DNA of 34,170 nucleotides. It comes from Bacillota bacterium. Lineage in GTDB: Bacteria; Bacillota; Clostridia; Peptostreptococcales; Anaerovoracaceae. Position numbers and translations under genes: made by a program. The stretch covers positions 1 through 34,170 of the forward strand of contig JAUNCY010000011.1 in assembly GCA_030526325.1 (NCBI GenBank), written 5' to 3'. The notes under the pieces were generated by a model, which did no database searches, was not told the origin of the DNA, and was given only the letters and a program-made list of their open reading frames with translations. How positions within the stretch are numbered: position 1 is the stretch's first letter; each line of letters begins with the position of its first letter. This document shows, piece by piece, positions 17,294-26,676 of the stretch.

Positions 17294-17376
17294 CGGTAAC
17301 AAGGTGACAGGATGACAAGGGAACAAGCTGACAATGGGAGATGTCAGGCAGCTTTGTCAGTGCTTTATATTATTGT

Positions 17377-17421
17377 AAAAAAACAACTCCGGGAGTCCTG
17401 AAGTCAGGACCTTCGGAGTTG
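17377..17421 (-). terminator. Terminator of the minus-strand aminopeptidase gene
   Basis: CAACTCCG (17384-17391) pairs with CGGAGTTG (17414-17421), with further pairing inside (GTCCTGA / TCAGGAC). Read on the minus strand the stem is followed by a run of T (A run at 17377-17383). It ends 31 nt after the aminopeptidase stop. Confidence 0.85.
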
Positions 17422-17451
17422 TATGCTTTGTATTCATTCGGGATATCCGAT

Positions 17452-18561
17452 TTATTTGAGGTTCTCCGGATTGAGGCATTCCAGTTCGGGAAGAACGAAG
17501 AGCCCGTCTTTTCTGATGAGAACATCGTCGAACCAGATTTCTCCTCCGCCGTATTCCGGTCTCTGAATCATGACAAGATCCCAGTGAACGGCAGAGCTGT
17601 TGCCGTTCGGAGCTTCTTCATAGGCCATTCCCGGAGTAAGGTGGAAGCTGCCGGCGATTTTTTCGTCAAACAATGTATCCTTCATCGGCTCCAGAATAAA
17701 CGGATTTACACCTATGGCAAATTCGCCGAAATATCTTGAGCCTTCGTCGGTATCCAGGAGAGCGTTTATTCTCTCGTTATTATTTGCAGATGCTTTAATA
17801 ATCTTTCCGTCACGCACTTCAAAAACGATGTTTTCGTAGGTAAATCCCTGCTCTTCGGAAGGAGTATTGTAGGATATTATGCCGTTCACAGAATCCTTTA
17901 CAGGAGCAGTGAAAATTTCGCCGTCGGGAATATTCATTCTGCCTGAGCATTTTACCGCAGGAATACCCTTTATGCTGAAGGTAAGATCGGTTCCCGGACC
18001 CTTGATGTGAACCTTGTCGGTTTTTTCCATGAGAGCTGCAAGATTGTCCATAGCTTTATCCATTGCAGTGTAATCCATTGTGCATACGTCGAAGAAGAAA
18101 TCTTCGAAGGCTTCCTGACTCGTGCCCGCAAGCTGGGCCATTGAAGGGTTAGGATATCTCAGAATAACCCATTTTGTACGGTTGACTCTGTATTCCAGAA
18201 CCGGGTCCAGAATCCTGTTGTACATATTGAGCTTTTCTGCGGGAACATCGGACAGCTCGCATGAGTTGGTGTTCCCTCTTACAGCAATATACGCGTCCAT
18301 TCCCTTCATCTGCTTCAGCTGGCAGTCGCACATAAAGCTGAGCTGCTCTTCGGTGCAGCTGAGAAGAATTTCCCTGTTTATCTGCGAATCCCTGTTCGTA
18401 ACAAAAGGTACGCCGCCGGCTGCATATACATCCTTGATAAGCTGTCTGACAAGAGGCTTTGCCGCTTCTCCTTCGTAATCAATAAGGCATTTTTCGCCGG
18501 GTTTTATTTCAGTCGAATATTCAACCAGAAGCTTTGAAAGCTTTTTTACTCTTTCATCCAT
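17452..18561 (-). CDS. M29-family metallo-aminopeptidase (AmpS/PepS type)
   Basis: A 369-residue cytosolic aminopeptidase of MEROPS family M29, a two-metal enzyme that removes N-terminal residues from peptides. Expected metal ligands can be read: Glu in IPDGEIFTAP, Glu in FGEFAIGVNP, His in AGSFHLTPGMAYEEAP, and His/Asp in SAVHWDLV. Length is slightly below the usual 400-410 residues but start and end look natural. AGGAGACG precedes the ATG on the minus strand. It is a single-gene unit with its own promoter (18611-18639) and terminator. Confidence 0.92.
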   Translation of the reverse strand: MDERVKKLSKLLVEYSTEIKPGEKCLIDYEGEAAKPLVRQLIKDVYAAGGVPFVTNRDSQINREILLSCTEEQLSFMCDCQLKQMKGMDAYIAVRGNTNSCELSDVPAEKLNMYNRILDPVLEYRVNRTKWVILRYPNPSMAQLAGTSQEAFEDFFFDVCTMDYTAMDKAMDNLAALMEKTDKVHIKGPGTDLTFSIKGIPAVKCSGRMNIPDGEIFTAPVKDSVNGIISYNTPSEEQGFTYENIVFEVRDGKIIKASANNNERINALLDTDEGSRYFGEFAIGVNPFILEPMKDTLFDEKIAGSFHLTPGMAYEEAPNGNSSAVHWDLVMIQRPEYGGGEIWFDDVLIRKDGLFVLPELECLNPENLK

Positions 18562-18610
18562 AATAAACGTCTCCTGTATAATTCATTATATTTTATAGTT
18601 TTACCATTTA

Positions 18611-18639
18611 ATTATATTTCAACAGATGAAATTTATCAA
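18611..18639 (-). promoter_or_regulatory. Sigma-A promoter of the aminopeptidase gene
   Basis: On the minus strand TTGATA (18639-18634) is spaced exactly 17 nt from TATAAT (18616-18611), 50 nt upstream of the ATG. Confidence 0.75.
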
Positions 18640-18694
18640 CCGGAGGTGTATAATTGACATCGTGTTCAGAACGGGAAAGGGAGAGTGATGAGAT

Positions 18695-19585
18695 ATGAGA
18701 ATAAGCGAAGAGAAGAAAGGCTATGCCCTGATATTTCTGGCGGGAGCCCTGTGGGGAACGATAGGAGTCTTTGTTAAGCTTCTGATTTCTACAGGAGCCG
18801 GATCGGGGACTGTAAGCTTCTGCAGAATGCTGTTTGCCTTTATTCTGATTCTGGGATTCGGACTTGTGAAAAAAGGACCGGCAGTAATGAAAATAGAAAA
18901 AAGGACGCTGGTAAGCTGCATTTTTATGGCGCTGTTCTGTCAGGCTCTGTACAATATGGCTTATACCGAGGCTATAGATAATCTTGGAATGGCTATGGGA
19001 GCGGTTCTGTTATATACTGCACCGGTTTTTACGGCGTTTTTTGCGCTGCTGATTTTCGGTGAGAGGTTTTCGAAAACAAAAAGCATTGCTCTGGCTGTAA
19101 ATATAGCCGGATGCACGCTGGCTGTGACCGGAGGAAATTTCGGAGAAACAGTTTTTTCGTTTTACGGAATCTGTATGGGCCTGGGAGCTGCTGTACTGTA
19201 CTCTCTGTCGGCAATCATAGGAAGGTTTGCGTCGGAAGAGGGGGATCCGGTTACTGTAGCAGTATATGTTTTTCTGTTCGCATCCGTTTTTGCGGGAATT
19301 TTCACAAGACCGTGGCAAAACATGTCTGAGACGGCCGATATTAATTTTCTGGTGTTTGCGGTTTTGTATGCCCTGATACCTACGGTTGCCGCGTATCTTA
19401 TATATTATAAAGGCCTTGGAATGGTGACGGAAAGCAGCCGGGTGCCGGTGTTCGCCTCTGTGGAAACCGTTGTGGCGGCGGTGCTTGGAGCGGCAGTGTT
19501 CGGAGAAAATATGAATGCTGTAAAGGGTGTGGGAATAATCCTTGTTATGATATCGATATACATAATGAATATGAAGAGAAAATAA
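18695..19585 (+). CDS. EamA/DMT-superfamily transporter
   Basis: A 296-residue protein with about ten membrane helices in two EamA repeats (first: ALIFLAGALWGTIGVFVKLL to LALAVNIAG region; second: GICMGLGAAVLYSLSAIIGR onward, with VPVFASVETVVAAVLGAAVFGE near the end). This is the drug/metabolite transporter superfamily; substrates range from amino acids to nucleosides and cannot be told from sequence. A TATAAT lies at 18649-18654, divergent from the aminopeptidase promoter, but no good -35 box goes with it. The gene converges on the penicillin-binding protein gene, with a shared hairpin between. Confidence 0.88.
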   Translation: MRISEEKKGYALIFLAGALWGTIGVFVKLLISTGAGSGTVSFCRMLFAFILILGFGLVKKGPAVMKIEKRTLVSCIFMALFCQALYNMAYTEAIDNLGMAMGAVLLYTAPVFTAFFALLIFGERFSKTKSIALAVNIAGCTLAVTGGNFGETVFSFYGICMGLGAAVLYSLSAIIGRFASEEGDPVTVAVYVFLFASVFAGIFTRPWQNMSETADINFLVFAVLYALIPTVAAYLIYYKGLGMVTESSRVPVFASVETVVAAVLGAAVFGENMNAVKGVGIILVMISIYIMNMKRK

Positions 19586-19622
19586 AATTCGGCGGTTTTG
19601 ATCAGTTCAAAACCGCCGAATT
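19586..19622 (-). terminator. Bidirectional hairpin between convergent genes
   Basis: A perfect 16-bp stem (AATTCGGCGGTTTTGA, 19586-19601, with 19607-19622) lies 17 nt past the penicillin-binding protein stop. The T tail is on the minus strand (AAAAT region at 19583-19587), so it mainly serves that gene, but it also closes the EamA unit. Confidence 0.85.
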
Positions 19623-19639
19623 GCATATTACAGTAAAAT

Positions 19640-22579
19640 TTACATGTCAGATGTGTTTGGATCCGACGGAATAACCGGAGGCGGATTATCCGGAGTCTGA
19701 GGATTATCGGTGTTTCCACCCGGGTTATCCGGTGTTTCCGGATTGTCCGTTTCTCCTCCCGGATTATCGGGATCTTCTCCAGTATCGTCAGGGTTATCTA
19801 TGTCGTCAGGATTCTCAACCGGTTCATCTGAGTGTATGCTGCAGGAATGGGTAGGCCTCGGCGCAAATACGGATTCACGAACCGTAGATACGTTAGGGCA
19901 TCCTTTCCTTGCCAGCAGACCTGATTCTGTACAGATTGTGTATGATGCTTTTCCCGAAGTTCCCGGCTGATCTCTTCCGGTCACTGCATAGTCGCCGCCG
20001 GTTCTGGTAACCGAATCAGGTTTTTCAAATGATTTAGCCGGCAGTCCGGCATGTACCTGAGTCATTACTGTGCTCCAGAGACGGGCAGCCGCGCCGCTTC
20101 CGTTTGAAAGCTGGATGTTGTAGTCGTTTCCTATCCATACTACAGCAGTGAAGTATGGCGTGTATCCGCAGAACCATGCGTCATAGTTCTTTGTTGTTGT
20201 ACCTGTTTTACCGGCAACAGGAATTGTGCTGTTGTTGCTGTAGATTCTCGCTCTTGAACCTGTACCGCCTGTTACCGCCGAAACGAGAATATCTGTCATG
20301 CAGAATGCGGTGCCTTCATCTATTACTTCCTTGCCGACATTCTGATATTCATAAATAACTCCGCCGTTTCTGTCGAGAATCTTTGTGATGGTAGTAGGCT
20401 TGTAATACGTTCCGCCGTTTGCAAGAACAGAATATGCGCCGCAGGCCTCAAGAGGCTTGATTCCTTTTGTAAGACCACCCAGGCCTAAAGCTGCCGGGTT
20501 CTTGTCGTCATCACAGAGGGTTGTTATTCCCATTTCCTCGAGAAGACTGATGCTGTCATCGTATCCGAGATAATTTATCATTCGGACTGCCGCAACGTTG
20601 CTGGAGGACTGTACCGCTTTTCTGAGGGTAATGTTGCCCTTATAGCCTTTGTAAGAATTCTTAGGCCACAGTTTTCCGTCTACATAGTTTGGTGTATCCG
20701 GAATAATTGTTGCGCCGGTGAAGCCTTTAAGAAGGGCCGGAGTATATACAGCCAGAGGTTTTGTGGAAGAACCGAGCTGTCTCGGGGATTCCGCTCTGTT
20801 GTAAAGCTTGTTTCCCTGAATATTTCTGCCTCCCACCATGCCGGCAATCTGACCTGTATACTGGTCAATTATAACCATAGCACTCTGAGGCTGAACAACC
20901 TCTGCATTCACTGAGAAATAATCCTTTGAAATTATCAGATTATCTCCGGAACTTACGAATACGTTCGGATTACTGTCAAGGAAAGCCTTCTGGATTACCA
21001 GATTTCTATCTGCATCGAAAGTCTTGTATGCAGAATCCACATCTATGGTTCCTCCGCTTGAAATATGAAGGATGGAATCCTTGTAAAGGTACATCGGTTT
21101 AAAGTTTATAGCAATATCGACTACATTTCCGTTAGATTTAACGTTGTAGAAATTAAGTCTGTTATTTTTATACAGGTAAAGATTACCCGCGTCGTCGTAT
21201 CCGTACTGTCCTGCATACAGTACAAAGTCTCCGTTGCCGTCGAAGAAACTGTTGTAGTCATACAGCATAATTGAACCGTCTGAGTTCAGCGCATTTCCGT
21301 TTGCATCCTTTCGGAAGGATGTGGCAACAGGGAAGTTTGCATTGCTGCCGTAAGCTGTTTCAATAGCATACTGGATGCTTGGATTCAGGGATGTGTATAT
21401 GGACAGACCTCCGGTATACAGTTTTCTCTGAGCCTCCGCCTCGGTGAGATTCAGTTCGCTCATGAGTATTTCTATGGCTTCATCCTTTGCAAAGTCGGTA
21501 AAATAGCTGGATGCTGCCGATGAATTGTTTATTGTGTCCGGAGGGTTAAGAGACTCAATCAGATTGTATGCATAAGCTGCATCGGCCTCTTCCTGAGTTG
21601 CTTTTCCCTGTTCAACCATGAACTTGAGAACATATGACTGTCTTGGCTTGAAAGACTCATTGTATACAAGAGTATATTCTCCCTGGGTCGCGATAATATT
21701 TGCATTGGTTGCATCGATTTCATCCGAATAGTACCTTTTGATAAGGGCATTTCCGGACGGATTTTTAGGTATTGTCGCAAGGGCGGAGCATTCGGCCAGG
21801 CTGAGCTGGCTTGCCGACTTGCCGAAGTATGTCTGGGAAGCCGCCTCAACACCATAGGTATTGAAACCGAGATATATGGTGTTCAGATATGCTTCGATTA
21901 TCTGTTCCTTTGTAAGGTTTCTTTCGAGAATTACAGTATAATATGCTTCCTCGATTTTTCTGGTCATGGACCTTTCACTCTTGCTTTCGGGCAGGAACAC
22001 GTTTCTTGCCAGCTGCTGGGTGATGGTGCTTGTACCGGAAATGTTCCCGCCGGTGGTTATGCTTTCCCAGACGGCGCCTATAATTCGCACGTAGTTAAAT
22101 CCGCTGTGCTCCCAGAAGGTTTTGTCTTCTATGGCAACAAAGGCATCCACAAGCTGCTTTGGCATTTCCTCGTATTCAAGGTTGGTTCTCAGTTCCGAAT
22201 CCATGACATTTTCAATGGCAGTGCCCTGGCTGTCGTACATGACTGAGTTTTCCGACAGTATGGAGTATATGTTGTTGGGGTCTATATCCTCTGCATTTGA
22301 TACGATGGATACAACCATAACTGTAACGGCAATTGCGGCAATGACGATTGCTGCAAGAATGGCGAGAAGTAAAAATTTTATCACTCTGCCTACGCCTGAT
22401 TTCTTTGATTTCTTCTTCTTTTTCTTCTTTTGAGACCCGGAACTTTTTGCAGAACCGGAAGAGCTGTTTACCTCGTCAGCAGGCACTGTGGCTGAAACGC
22501 TCTTTCCGTGGCGCTGAACTCTTGAAGCTCTGGTCATATCTGCATGGGAACCGTTGTCATCATAGTGGTTTGTTGACAC
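19640..22579 (-). CDS. Class A penicillin-binding protein (PBP1a family)
   Basis: A 979-residue bifunctional peptidoglycan synthase. After a basic cytoplasmic tail (KKKKKKKSKK) and one membrane helix comes a GT51 glycosyltransferase domain (EDKTFWEHSGFN, STITQQLARNVF) and then a transpeptidase domain with SSTKP (SxxK), SSN and KTGTT. The C terminus is a Pro/Asp/Asn/Gly-rich tail of DNPG-like repeats after a Cys-containing region (GCPNVST). The start is GTG at 22579 because GAGGTG (22591-22586) is 6 nt upstream; a GTG at 22588 overlaps that site. It is probably monocistronic, with a weak extended -10 promoter at 22650. Confidence 0.93.
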   Translation of the reverse strand: MSTNHYDDNGSHADMTRASRVQRHGKSVSATVPADEVNSSSGSAKSSGSQKKKKKKKSKKSGVGRVIKFLLLAILAAIVIAAIAVTVMVVSIVSNAEDIDPNNIYSILSENSVMYDSQGTAIENVMDSELRTNLEYEEMPKQLVDAFVAIEDKTFWEHSGFNYVRIIGAVWESITTGGNISGTSTITQQLARNVFLPESKSERSMTRKIEEAYYTVILERNLTKEQIIEAYLNTIYLGFNTYGVEAASQTYFGKSASQLSLAECSALATIPKNPSGNALIKRYYSDEIDATNANIIATQGEYTLVYNESFKPRQSYVLKFMVEQGKATQEEADAAYAYNLIESLNPPDTINNSSAASSYFTDFAKDEAIEILMSELNLTEAEAQRKLYTGGLSIYTSLNPSIQYAIETAYGSNANFPVATSFRKDANGNALNSDGSIMLYDYNSFFDGNGDFVLYAGQYGYDDAGNLYLYKNNRLNFYNVKSNGNVVDIAINFKPMYLYKDSILHISSGGTIDVDSAYKTFDADRNLVIQKAFLDSNPNVFVSSGDNLIISKDYFSVNAEVVQPQSAMVIIDQYTGQIAGMVGGRNIQGNKLYNRAESPRQLGSSTKPLAVYTPALLKGFTGATIIPDTPNYVDGKLWPKNSYKGYKGNITLRKAVQSSSNVAAVRMINYLGYDDSISLLEEMGITTLCDDDKNPAALGLGGLTKGIKPLEACGAYSVLANGGTYYKPTTITKILDRNGGVIYEYQNVGKEVIDEGTAFCMTDILVSAVTGGTGSRARIYSNNSTIPVAGKTGTTTKNYDAWFCGYTPYFTAVVWIGNDYNIQLSNGSGAAARLWSTVMTQVHAGLPAKSFEKPDSVTRTGGDYAVTGRDQPGTSGKASYTICTESGLLARKGCPNVSTVRESVFAPRPTHSCSIHSDEPVENPDDIDNPDDTGEDPDNPGGETDNPETPDNPGGNTDNPQTPDNPPPVIPSDPNTSDM

Positions 22580-22649
22580 ATTAATCACCTCAATCCCGTT
22601 TTCCTGTTTTAAAATTAATAAATGGAAGAAAAACCGTCTTCCTTAGACG

Positions 22650-22658
22650 ATTATAACA
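22650..22658 (-). promoter_or_regulatory. Extended -10 promoter of the PBP gene
   Basis: On the minus strand TGT directly followed by TATAAT (22658-22650) makes a perfect extended -10 element. No clear -35 is found 16-18 nt upstream. Confidence 0.5.
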
Positions 22659-22791
22659 CAATTAATTATTTTGGCTATGTTTTTTTCAAAAGTATAGTAT
22701 AATACAATATATAATTGAGCGTTATCCGGAGCTGACACTATGAATCATGAACCGGGGAAATTCGCATGATACAGAAAAGAGGGAATTTATT

Positions 22792-23205
22792 ATGTATGAC
22801 AGTATAGATGTCGCAAGAGCGGCTGTTCAGGTGGCGCTGACGCCTTCCCGCCAGTCTGAAGAAAATCTGATAAACAGGCTTGGAGAAAAGGGTCTTAAAG
22901 CGGCGGCGGTTGATGTGGGGGGCAATATTAACGACACCATTCACATTGTAATAGAGAGGGCTATAATTGCATCACGAAAATGCGGTGTAACGCAGGAAAA
23001 TCATATTCACGACGGCGCGATAGCGGGAGCGGCAAGAGAGGCAATAATGCAGATTTCCTCAAAGGTCAACGGCCTGAACGGCGGAGGGAAAATAGGAATA
23101 TGCAGAGCCGGAGAGCATCTGAGCGTATGTATTTTTATGAGCGCCGGACTGCTTCATCTTAACGAAGTTGTAATAGGTCTTGCTCACCGGGCTGTACCGG
23201 AATAA
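22792..23205 (+). CDS. HutP-family RNA-binding protein
   Basis: A 137-residue protein of the clostridial HutP type. It reads DVARAAVQVALTPSRQSEEN at the start, IVIERAIIASRKCGV and HDGAIAGAAREAIMQISSKV in the middle, and GLNGGGKIGICRAGEHLSVCIFMSAGLLHLNEVVIGLAHRA at the end. Bacillus HutP is an L-histidine- and Mg-dependent antiterminator of the hut operon; histidines that could bind metal are kept here. No histidine utilisation gene is in the window, so the RNA target is unknown. ATG at 22792 is chosen for the family fit (GAGGGAA upstream); the frame also opens at 22747. AT-rich sequence with TATAGT/TATAAT boxes (22693-22703) lies upstream. Confidence 0.85.
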   Translation: MYDSIDVARAAVQVALTPSRQSEENLINRLGEKGLKAAAVDVGGNINDTIHIVIERAIIASRKCGVTQENHIHDGAIAGAAREAIMQISSKVNGLNGGGKIGICRAGEHLSVCIFMSAGLLHLNEVVIGLAHRAVPE

Positions 23206-23234
23206 AATATAAAGAAAAAAGTGATTTGAAGATA

Positions 23235-23275
23235 AGCAGAGGGTTAACGATTAACCTTCTGCTTTCTGTGTTTTT
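23235..23275 (+). terminator. Terminator after the hutP-like gene
   Basis: AGCAGAGGGTTAA (23235-23247) pairs with TTAACCTTCTGCT (23251-23263), one G-U pair and a 3-nt loop, followed by a T-rich run to 23275. It ends 15 nt before comEC, whose ribosome site lies immediately beyond. Confidence 0.8.
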
Positions 23276-23290
23276 GGGAAAGGAAAGGAT

Positions 23291-25600
23291 ATGAGAAGGA
23301 TTTCGGTTTTTATACTGGTTATGATGGTTGTTATAATTCTGTCGGCGGAAGCTGCGGGGATTTCCCTGAATCCGGCGGTAGAAAAAAGGGCTGAGATATA
23401 TGCGAAAGCCGGAAGTGCTGTTATAGAGGGCCGGATTGCGGAGGCAGCGCCCGGGGATTCGGGAGGATTCAGGCTGGTTATTGACTCACGGGAGGCGGGA
23501 AGGGTGCTGGTCAAGGTAAAAGGAGAAACAGAGGAGGACATTTACAGCCTCCCGGGCAGATGGGCTTCGGCGGAAATTGAAGCTGCGCTGCCGGAGTCTG
23601 CTTCAAATCCGGGCTGCTTTGATTACAGAAAATATCTCAGGTCTGAAGGGATTTTTCTTACGGGAAAATGCTCGGAAGAGCAGCTTAAAACAGGGAAAAT
23701 AGTCGGGAATTTCTTTAAAGGTCTGCTGATAAACAAGGTTTCTATAGTAAAACACAGGTTTTATATAAAAATGTCCCGGGCTCTGGCCGGCCTTGAAGAC
23801 CTGCTACCGGGGAAGGGAGCCGGGGACGAACCGGCGGGGTTCGGCGCGGAAGCGGCAGGGCTGTTTTCCGGGATGCTTTTCGGGGACAGATCCGGCCTGT
23901 CGGAGGAAACCTATGAGAGCTTCCGGGAAAACGGCACAGCTCACGTGCTGAGTGTTTCGGGTCTGCATGTGGGCATAATTTACGGAGCGGTCGGGGTTCT
24001 GATGGGGAAACGCAGACGGAGCTGTGCCGCAGCCTGCCTCCGGGTTTTCACTTTGGCAGGCTGCGCCCTGCTGGCTTCCTTTTCCGTTTCGGTGATGAGG
24101 GCCGTATTCATGGCAGTCCTTCATCTTCTGGCGGAAAGAATTCATAAAAGGTACGATATGATATCCGCAGCCTGCGTAACCGCTTCGGTATTTCTGTTAA
24201 AGAATCCGTACATGCTGTTCAGCCCGGGATTCATACTTTCATTCTCGGCGGTTCTTTCCCTGGCGGTTATAGGCGGCGGACTTAAAAGAAGAATAAAAAG
24301 CGAAAACCCTGTATTTAGCGCTGCGGTCCCTCTGGCTGCAGTCCAGCTGGGAACCGCCCCGGTAAATGTAATAATGTTCAATTATTTTTCTTTCGCATCC
24401 TTTACAGCAAACATACCTGTGATTTTCCTGTCGGGAATAATGATTCCCGCCGGGGCGGCCGCCTTCCTGCTGTCCTGCGCCGGAAGATGGGCGGAGCCCA
24501 TCTTCGATACGGCGGCGGTATGCTGCGGCTTTCTTGGAGAAATGCTCCTGTTTTTTAACGACTTTACCGGAATGGGCGGTAAACTGGGATTTGCCGCAGG
24601 AACACCGGGAGTATTTGCCGCCGCCGCATTTTATCTGATACTTTTGGCGGTGTTTTCGGAATACAGCTTCCTGAACCCTATGACTTCAAAAAGATTCGCC
24701 GCCCTCGTAATAATGTGCGCTGTTCTGTTTTCACTGTCCGCCGCCGAATGGCAAAGAACTCCGGAGATTGTATTTCTTGACGTGGGACAGGGAGACTGCA
24801 TACACATAAAAACTCCAGAGGGAAGAAATTACGTAGTTGACGGAGGAGGAAGCCTTTTTTCGGACTATGACGTGGGAGAAGAAGTGATACTTCCTTATCT
24901 GCGCAGCGCGGGAATAGGAAAACTGGACGGAATTTTCATATCACATATGGATGCGGACCATTATAAAGGAACAGCTTCATTAAGTAAAATGATTGACACG
25001 GGAAATGTTTTTCTGTATGAAGGCTACCGGGCAAGTGAATCCGAAGCCGCAGCCAGACTGGGCAAGGCGCCTGAAGATTTCGTTTACCTTAAAAAAGGGG
25101 ATGTCGTGCAGCTCGGACGGGGCGTCAGTGCCGAAGTTGTTTTCCCTGAAAATACAGAGGAGATCAGTCTCGAAAAAAGCAGCGATGGGAAAAAGAACGG
25201 TGGAGAGGAGAATAATCTCAATGAACTGTGCATGGTTGTTATGCTGAATTACAGCGGCACCGAGATTCTTCTAACCGGAGATATCGGCGCAGAGGAAGAA
25301 AAATCACTGGGAAAGGAAATTGCCTGTGATATTGTAAAGGTTCCCCATCATGGGAGCGGGTATTCCAGCTCGGAGGATTTTGTCAGCCGAACAGAAGCTT
25401 CCGCAGCGGTCATTCAGGTGGGAAAGAACAATTTCGGTCACCCTGCAGAATCGGTAATTGAAAGATATGATAAAAAAGGTATAATGTTATTTAGAAATGA
25501 CGAGGACGGAGCCGTGCTCGTTGACATAAAACGGGACGGATATGTAATTACCGGATATAAGAGCGGAGAAAAATATGAGTTTCAAAGAATTTGCCAGTAA
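23291..25600 (+). CDS. comEC: ComEC/Rec2 DNA-uptake channel protein
   Basis: A 769-residue membrane protein for DNA transport during natural transformation. It has an N-terminal DUF4131/OB-like region, a competence domain with many helices (FSGMLFGDRSGLSEETYESFRENGTAHVLSVSGLHVGIIYG) and a C-terminal metallo-beta-lactamase domain (VFLDVGQGDCIHI, SHMDADHYKG, VPHHGSGYSSSE, FGHPAESV) thought to degrade the non-transported strand. Length is typical. It overlaps holA by 26 bp, so they are cotranscribed, a common pairing in Firmicutes. Other competence genes are not in the window, so competence itself is not proved. Confidence 0.93.
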   Translation: MRRISVFILVMMVVIILSAEAAGISLNPAVEKRAEIYAKAGSAVIEGRIAEAAPGDSGGFRLVIDSREAGRVLVKVKGETEEDIYSLPGRWASAEIEAALPESASNPGCFDYRKYLRSEGIFLTGKCSEEQLKTGKIVGNFFKGLLINKVSIVKHRFYIKMSRALAGLEDLLPGKGAGDEPAGFGAEAAGLFSGMLFGDRSGLSEETYESFRENGTAHVLSVSGLHVGIIYGAVGVLMGKRRRSCAAACLRVFTLAGCALLASFSVSVMRAVFMAVLHLLAERIHKRYDMISAACVTASVFLLKNPYMLFSPGFILSFSAVLSLAVIGGGLKRRIKSENPVFSAAVPLAAVQLGTAPVNVIMFNYFSFASFTANIPVIFLSGIMIPAGAAAFLLSCAGRWAEPIFDTAAVCCGFLGEMLLFFNDFTGMGGKLGFAAGTPGVFAAAAFYLILLAVFSEYSFLNPMTSKRFAALVIMCAVLFSLSAAEWQRTPEIVFLDVGQGDCIHIKTPEGRNYVVDGGGSLFSDYDVGEEVILPYLRSAGIGKLDGIFISHMDADHYKGTASLSKMIDTGNVFLYEGYRASESEAAARLGKAPEDFVYLKKGDVVQLGRGVSAEVVFPENTEEISLEKSSDGKKNGGEENNLNELCMVVMLNYSGTEILLTGDIGAEEEKSLGKEIACDIVKVPHHGSGYSSSEDFVSRTEASAAVIQVGKNNFGHPAESVIERYDKKGIMLFRNDEDGAVLVDIKRDGYVITGYKSGEKYEFQRICQ

Positions 25601-26591
25601 TCTAAAGGAAAATAAGATAAAAAACGTATGCCTTCTGTGGGGGAGAGAACAGTTCCTGACTGAATGGGCGGAAAATGAAATAATAAAAGCATATTCCAAC
25701 GAGGTTTCCAGACAGTTCGATGTTGCGGAATTCGACGGGGCGGAAGCAGATATTCACGTTATTCTTGAGGCGTGTGAAACACTGCCTCTTTTCTCCGAAA
25801 AAAAGCTGGTAATTGTGGACAAACTGCCTTTTATTGAAGGAAAAAAATCCGCTGCCGATGAGGCTGCTCTGACAGCATATATTAAAAATCCTGCGGAAAC
25901 TACTCTGCTGGTTTTAACCTGCGGAGAAAAAGTAGACAAGAGGCTGAGCATATACAAGAACATTTCAAAAAACGGCAGCGTATATGAATTCGGAAGCCTT
26001 GAGCCTAAAGAATTGAGAAGCTGGATAAAAAAACGTTTCAGAACCTACAAAAAAACCGTTTCCGATGCAAACATAAACCTGCTTGTTGAACTTTCCGGGT
26101 ATTATGACAGGGATTCGGAATATACTCTGTATCATTTTGAAAACGACATAAGCAAGGTTATTCTCCACAGCGAGGGAGCGGAAATAAAATCGGAAGATAT
26201 AGAAAAATCCGTTTCGGGAAGCCTTGGAAGGAATGTTTTTTCACTGATTGACTGCATTGCCTCAGGCGACAAGAAGAAAGCTCTGCAGATGCTGGATGAT
26301 ATGCTTTTATACGATGATTATGAAATGCTGATAATCACTCTGTTGTTCAGACAGTATGAAAATGTTTTGAAGGTAAAGCAGCTTATCGGTGAAGGCCGAA
26401 GCCGAAGTGAAACGGCGCGAATTCTCGGCGCAAAGGATTTTCTGGTCGGAAAATGGCAGTCGATAGGAAGAAAATACAGTGAAGAAGAACTGAAAAACAT
26501 AGTGAGAAAAATTTATGAAGGTGATAAAATGTCGAAACTTGGCAATATTGACGTTCGTCTGTTCATGGAGCTTTTTATTGCATCTGTCTAA
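25575..26591 (+). CDS. holA: DNA polymerase III subunit delta
   Basis: A 338-residue clamp-loader subunit that opens the beta sliding clamp. It shows the HolA pattern: LLWGREQFLTEWAENEIIKAY, TLPLFSEKKLVIVDKLPF, FGSLEPKELRSWIKKRF, SGYYDRDSEYTLYHFENDISKV and ISKVI then FSLIDCIASGDKKKALQMLDDML, with a C-terminal helical domain ending SKLGNIDVRLFMELFIAS. The ATG is inside the last codons of comEC with GGAG 7 nt upstream, so translation is coupled. Confidence 0.93.
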   Translation: MSFKEFASNLKENKIKNVCLLWGREQFLTEWAENEIIKAYSNEVSRQFDVAEFDGAEADIHVILEACETLPLFSEKKLVIVDKLPFIEGKKSAADEAALTAYIKNPAETTLLVLTCGEKVDKRLSIYKNISKNGSVYEFGSLEPKELRSWIKKRFRTYKKTVSDANINLLVELSGYYDRDSEYTLYHFENDISKVILHSEGAEIKSEDIEKSVSGSLGRNVFSLIDCIASGDKKKALQMLDDMLLYDDYEMLIITLLFRQYENVLKVKQLIGEGRSRSETARILGAKDFLVGKWQSIGRKYSEEELKNIVRKIYEGDKMSKLGNIDVRLFMELFIASV

Positions 26592-26618
26592 ACTAGTGCC
26601 CGTCACGAATTTTTCACT

Positions 26619-26646
26619 TTGAATTACTCATTATATAGTGTATAAT
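26619..26646 (+). promoter_or_regulatory. Sigma-A-like promoter of the membrane protein/transglycosylase operon
   Basis: TTGAAT (26619-26624) is spaced 16 nt from TATAAT (26641-26646), 28 nt downstream of the holA stop. Confidence 0.6.
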
Positions 26647-26676
26647 TTAAAACAGTAAACCAATAAGGAGGAACGT

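Noticed and set aside
17282..17340. GGTGACA-like short repeats after spoVAE as a mobile repeat
   Set aside because: Copies are too imperfect and irregular in spacing to call a repeat element.
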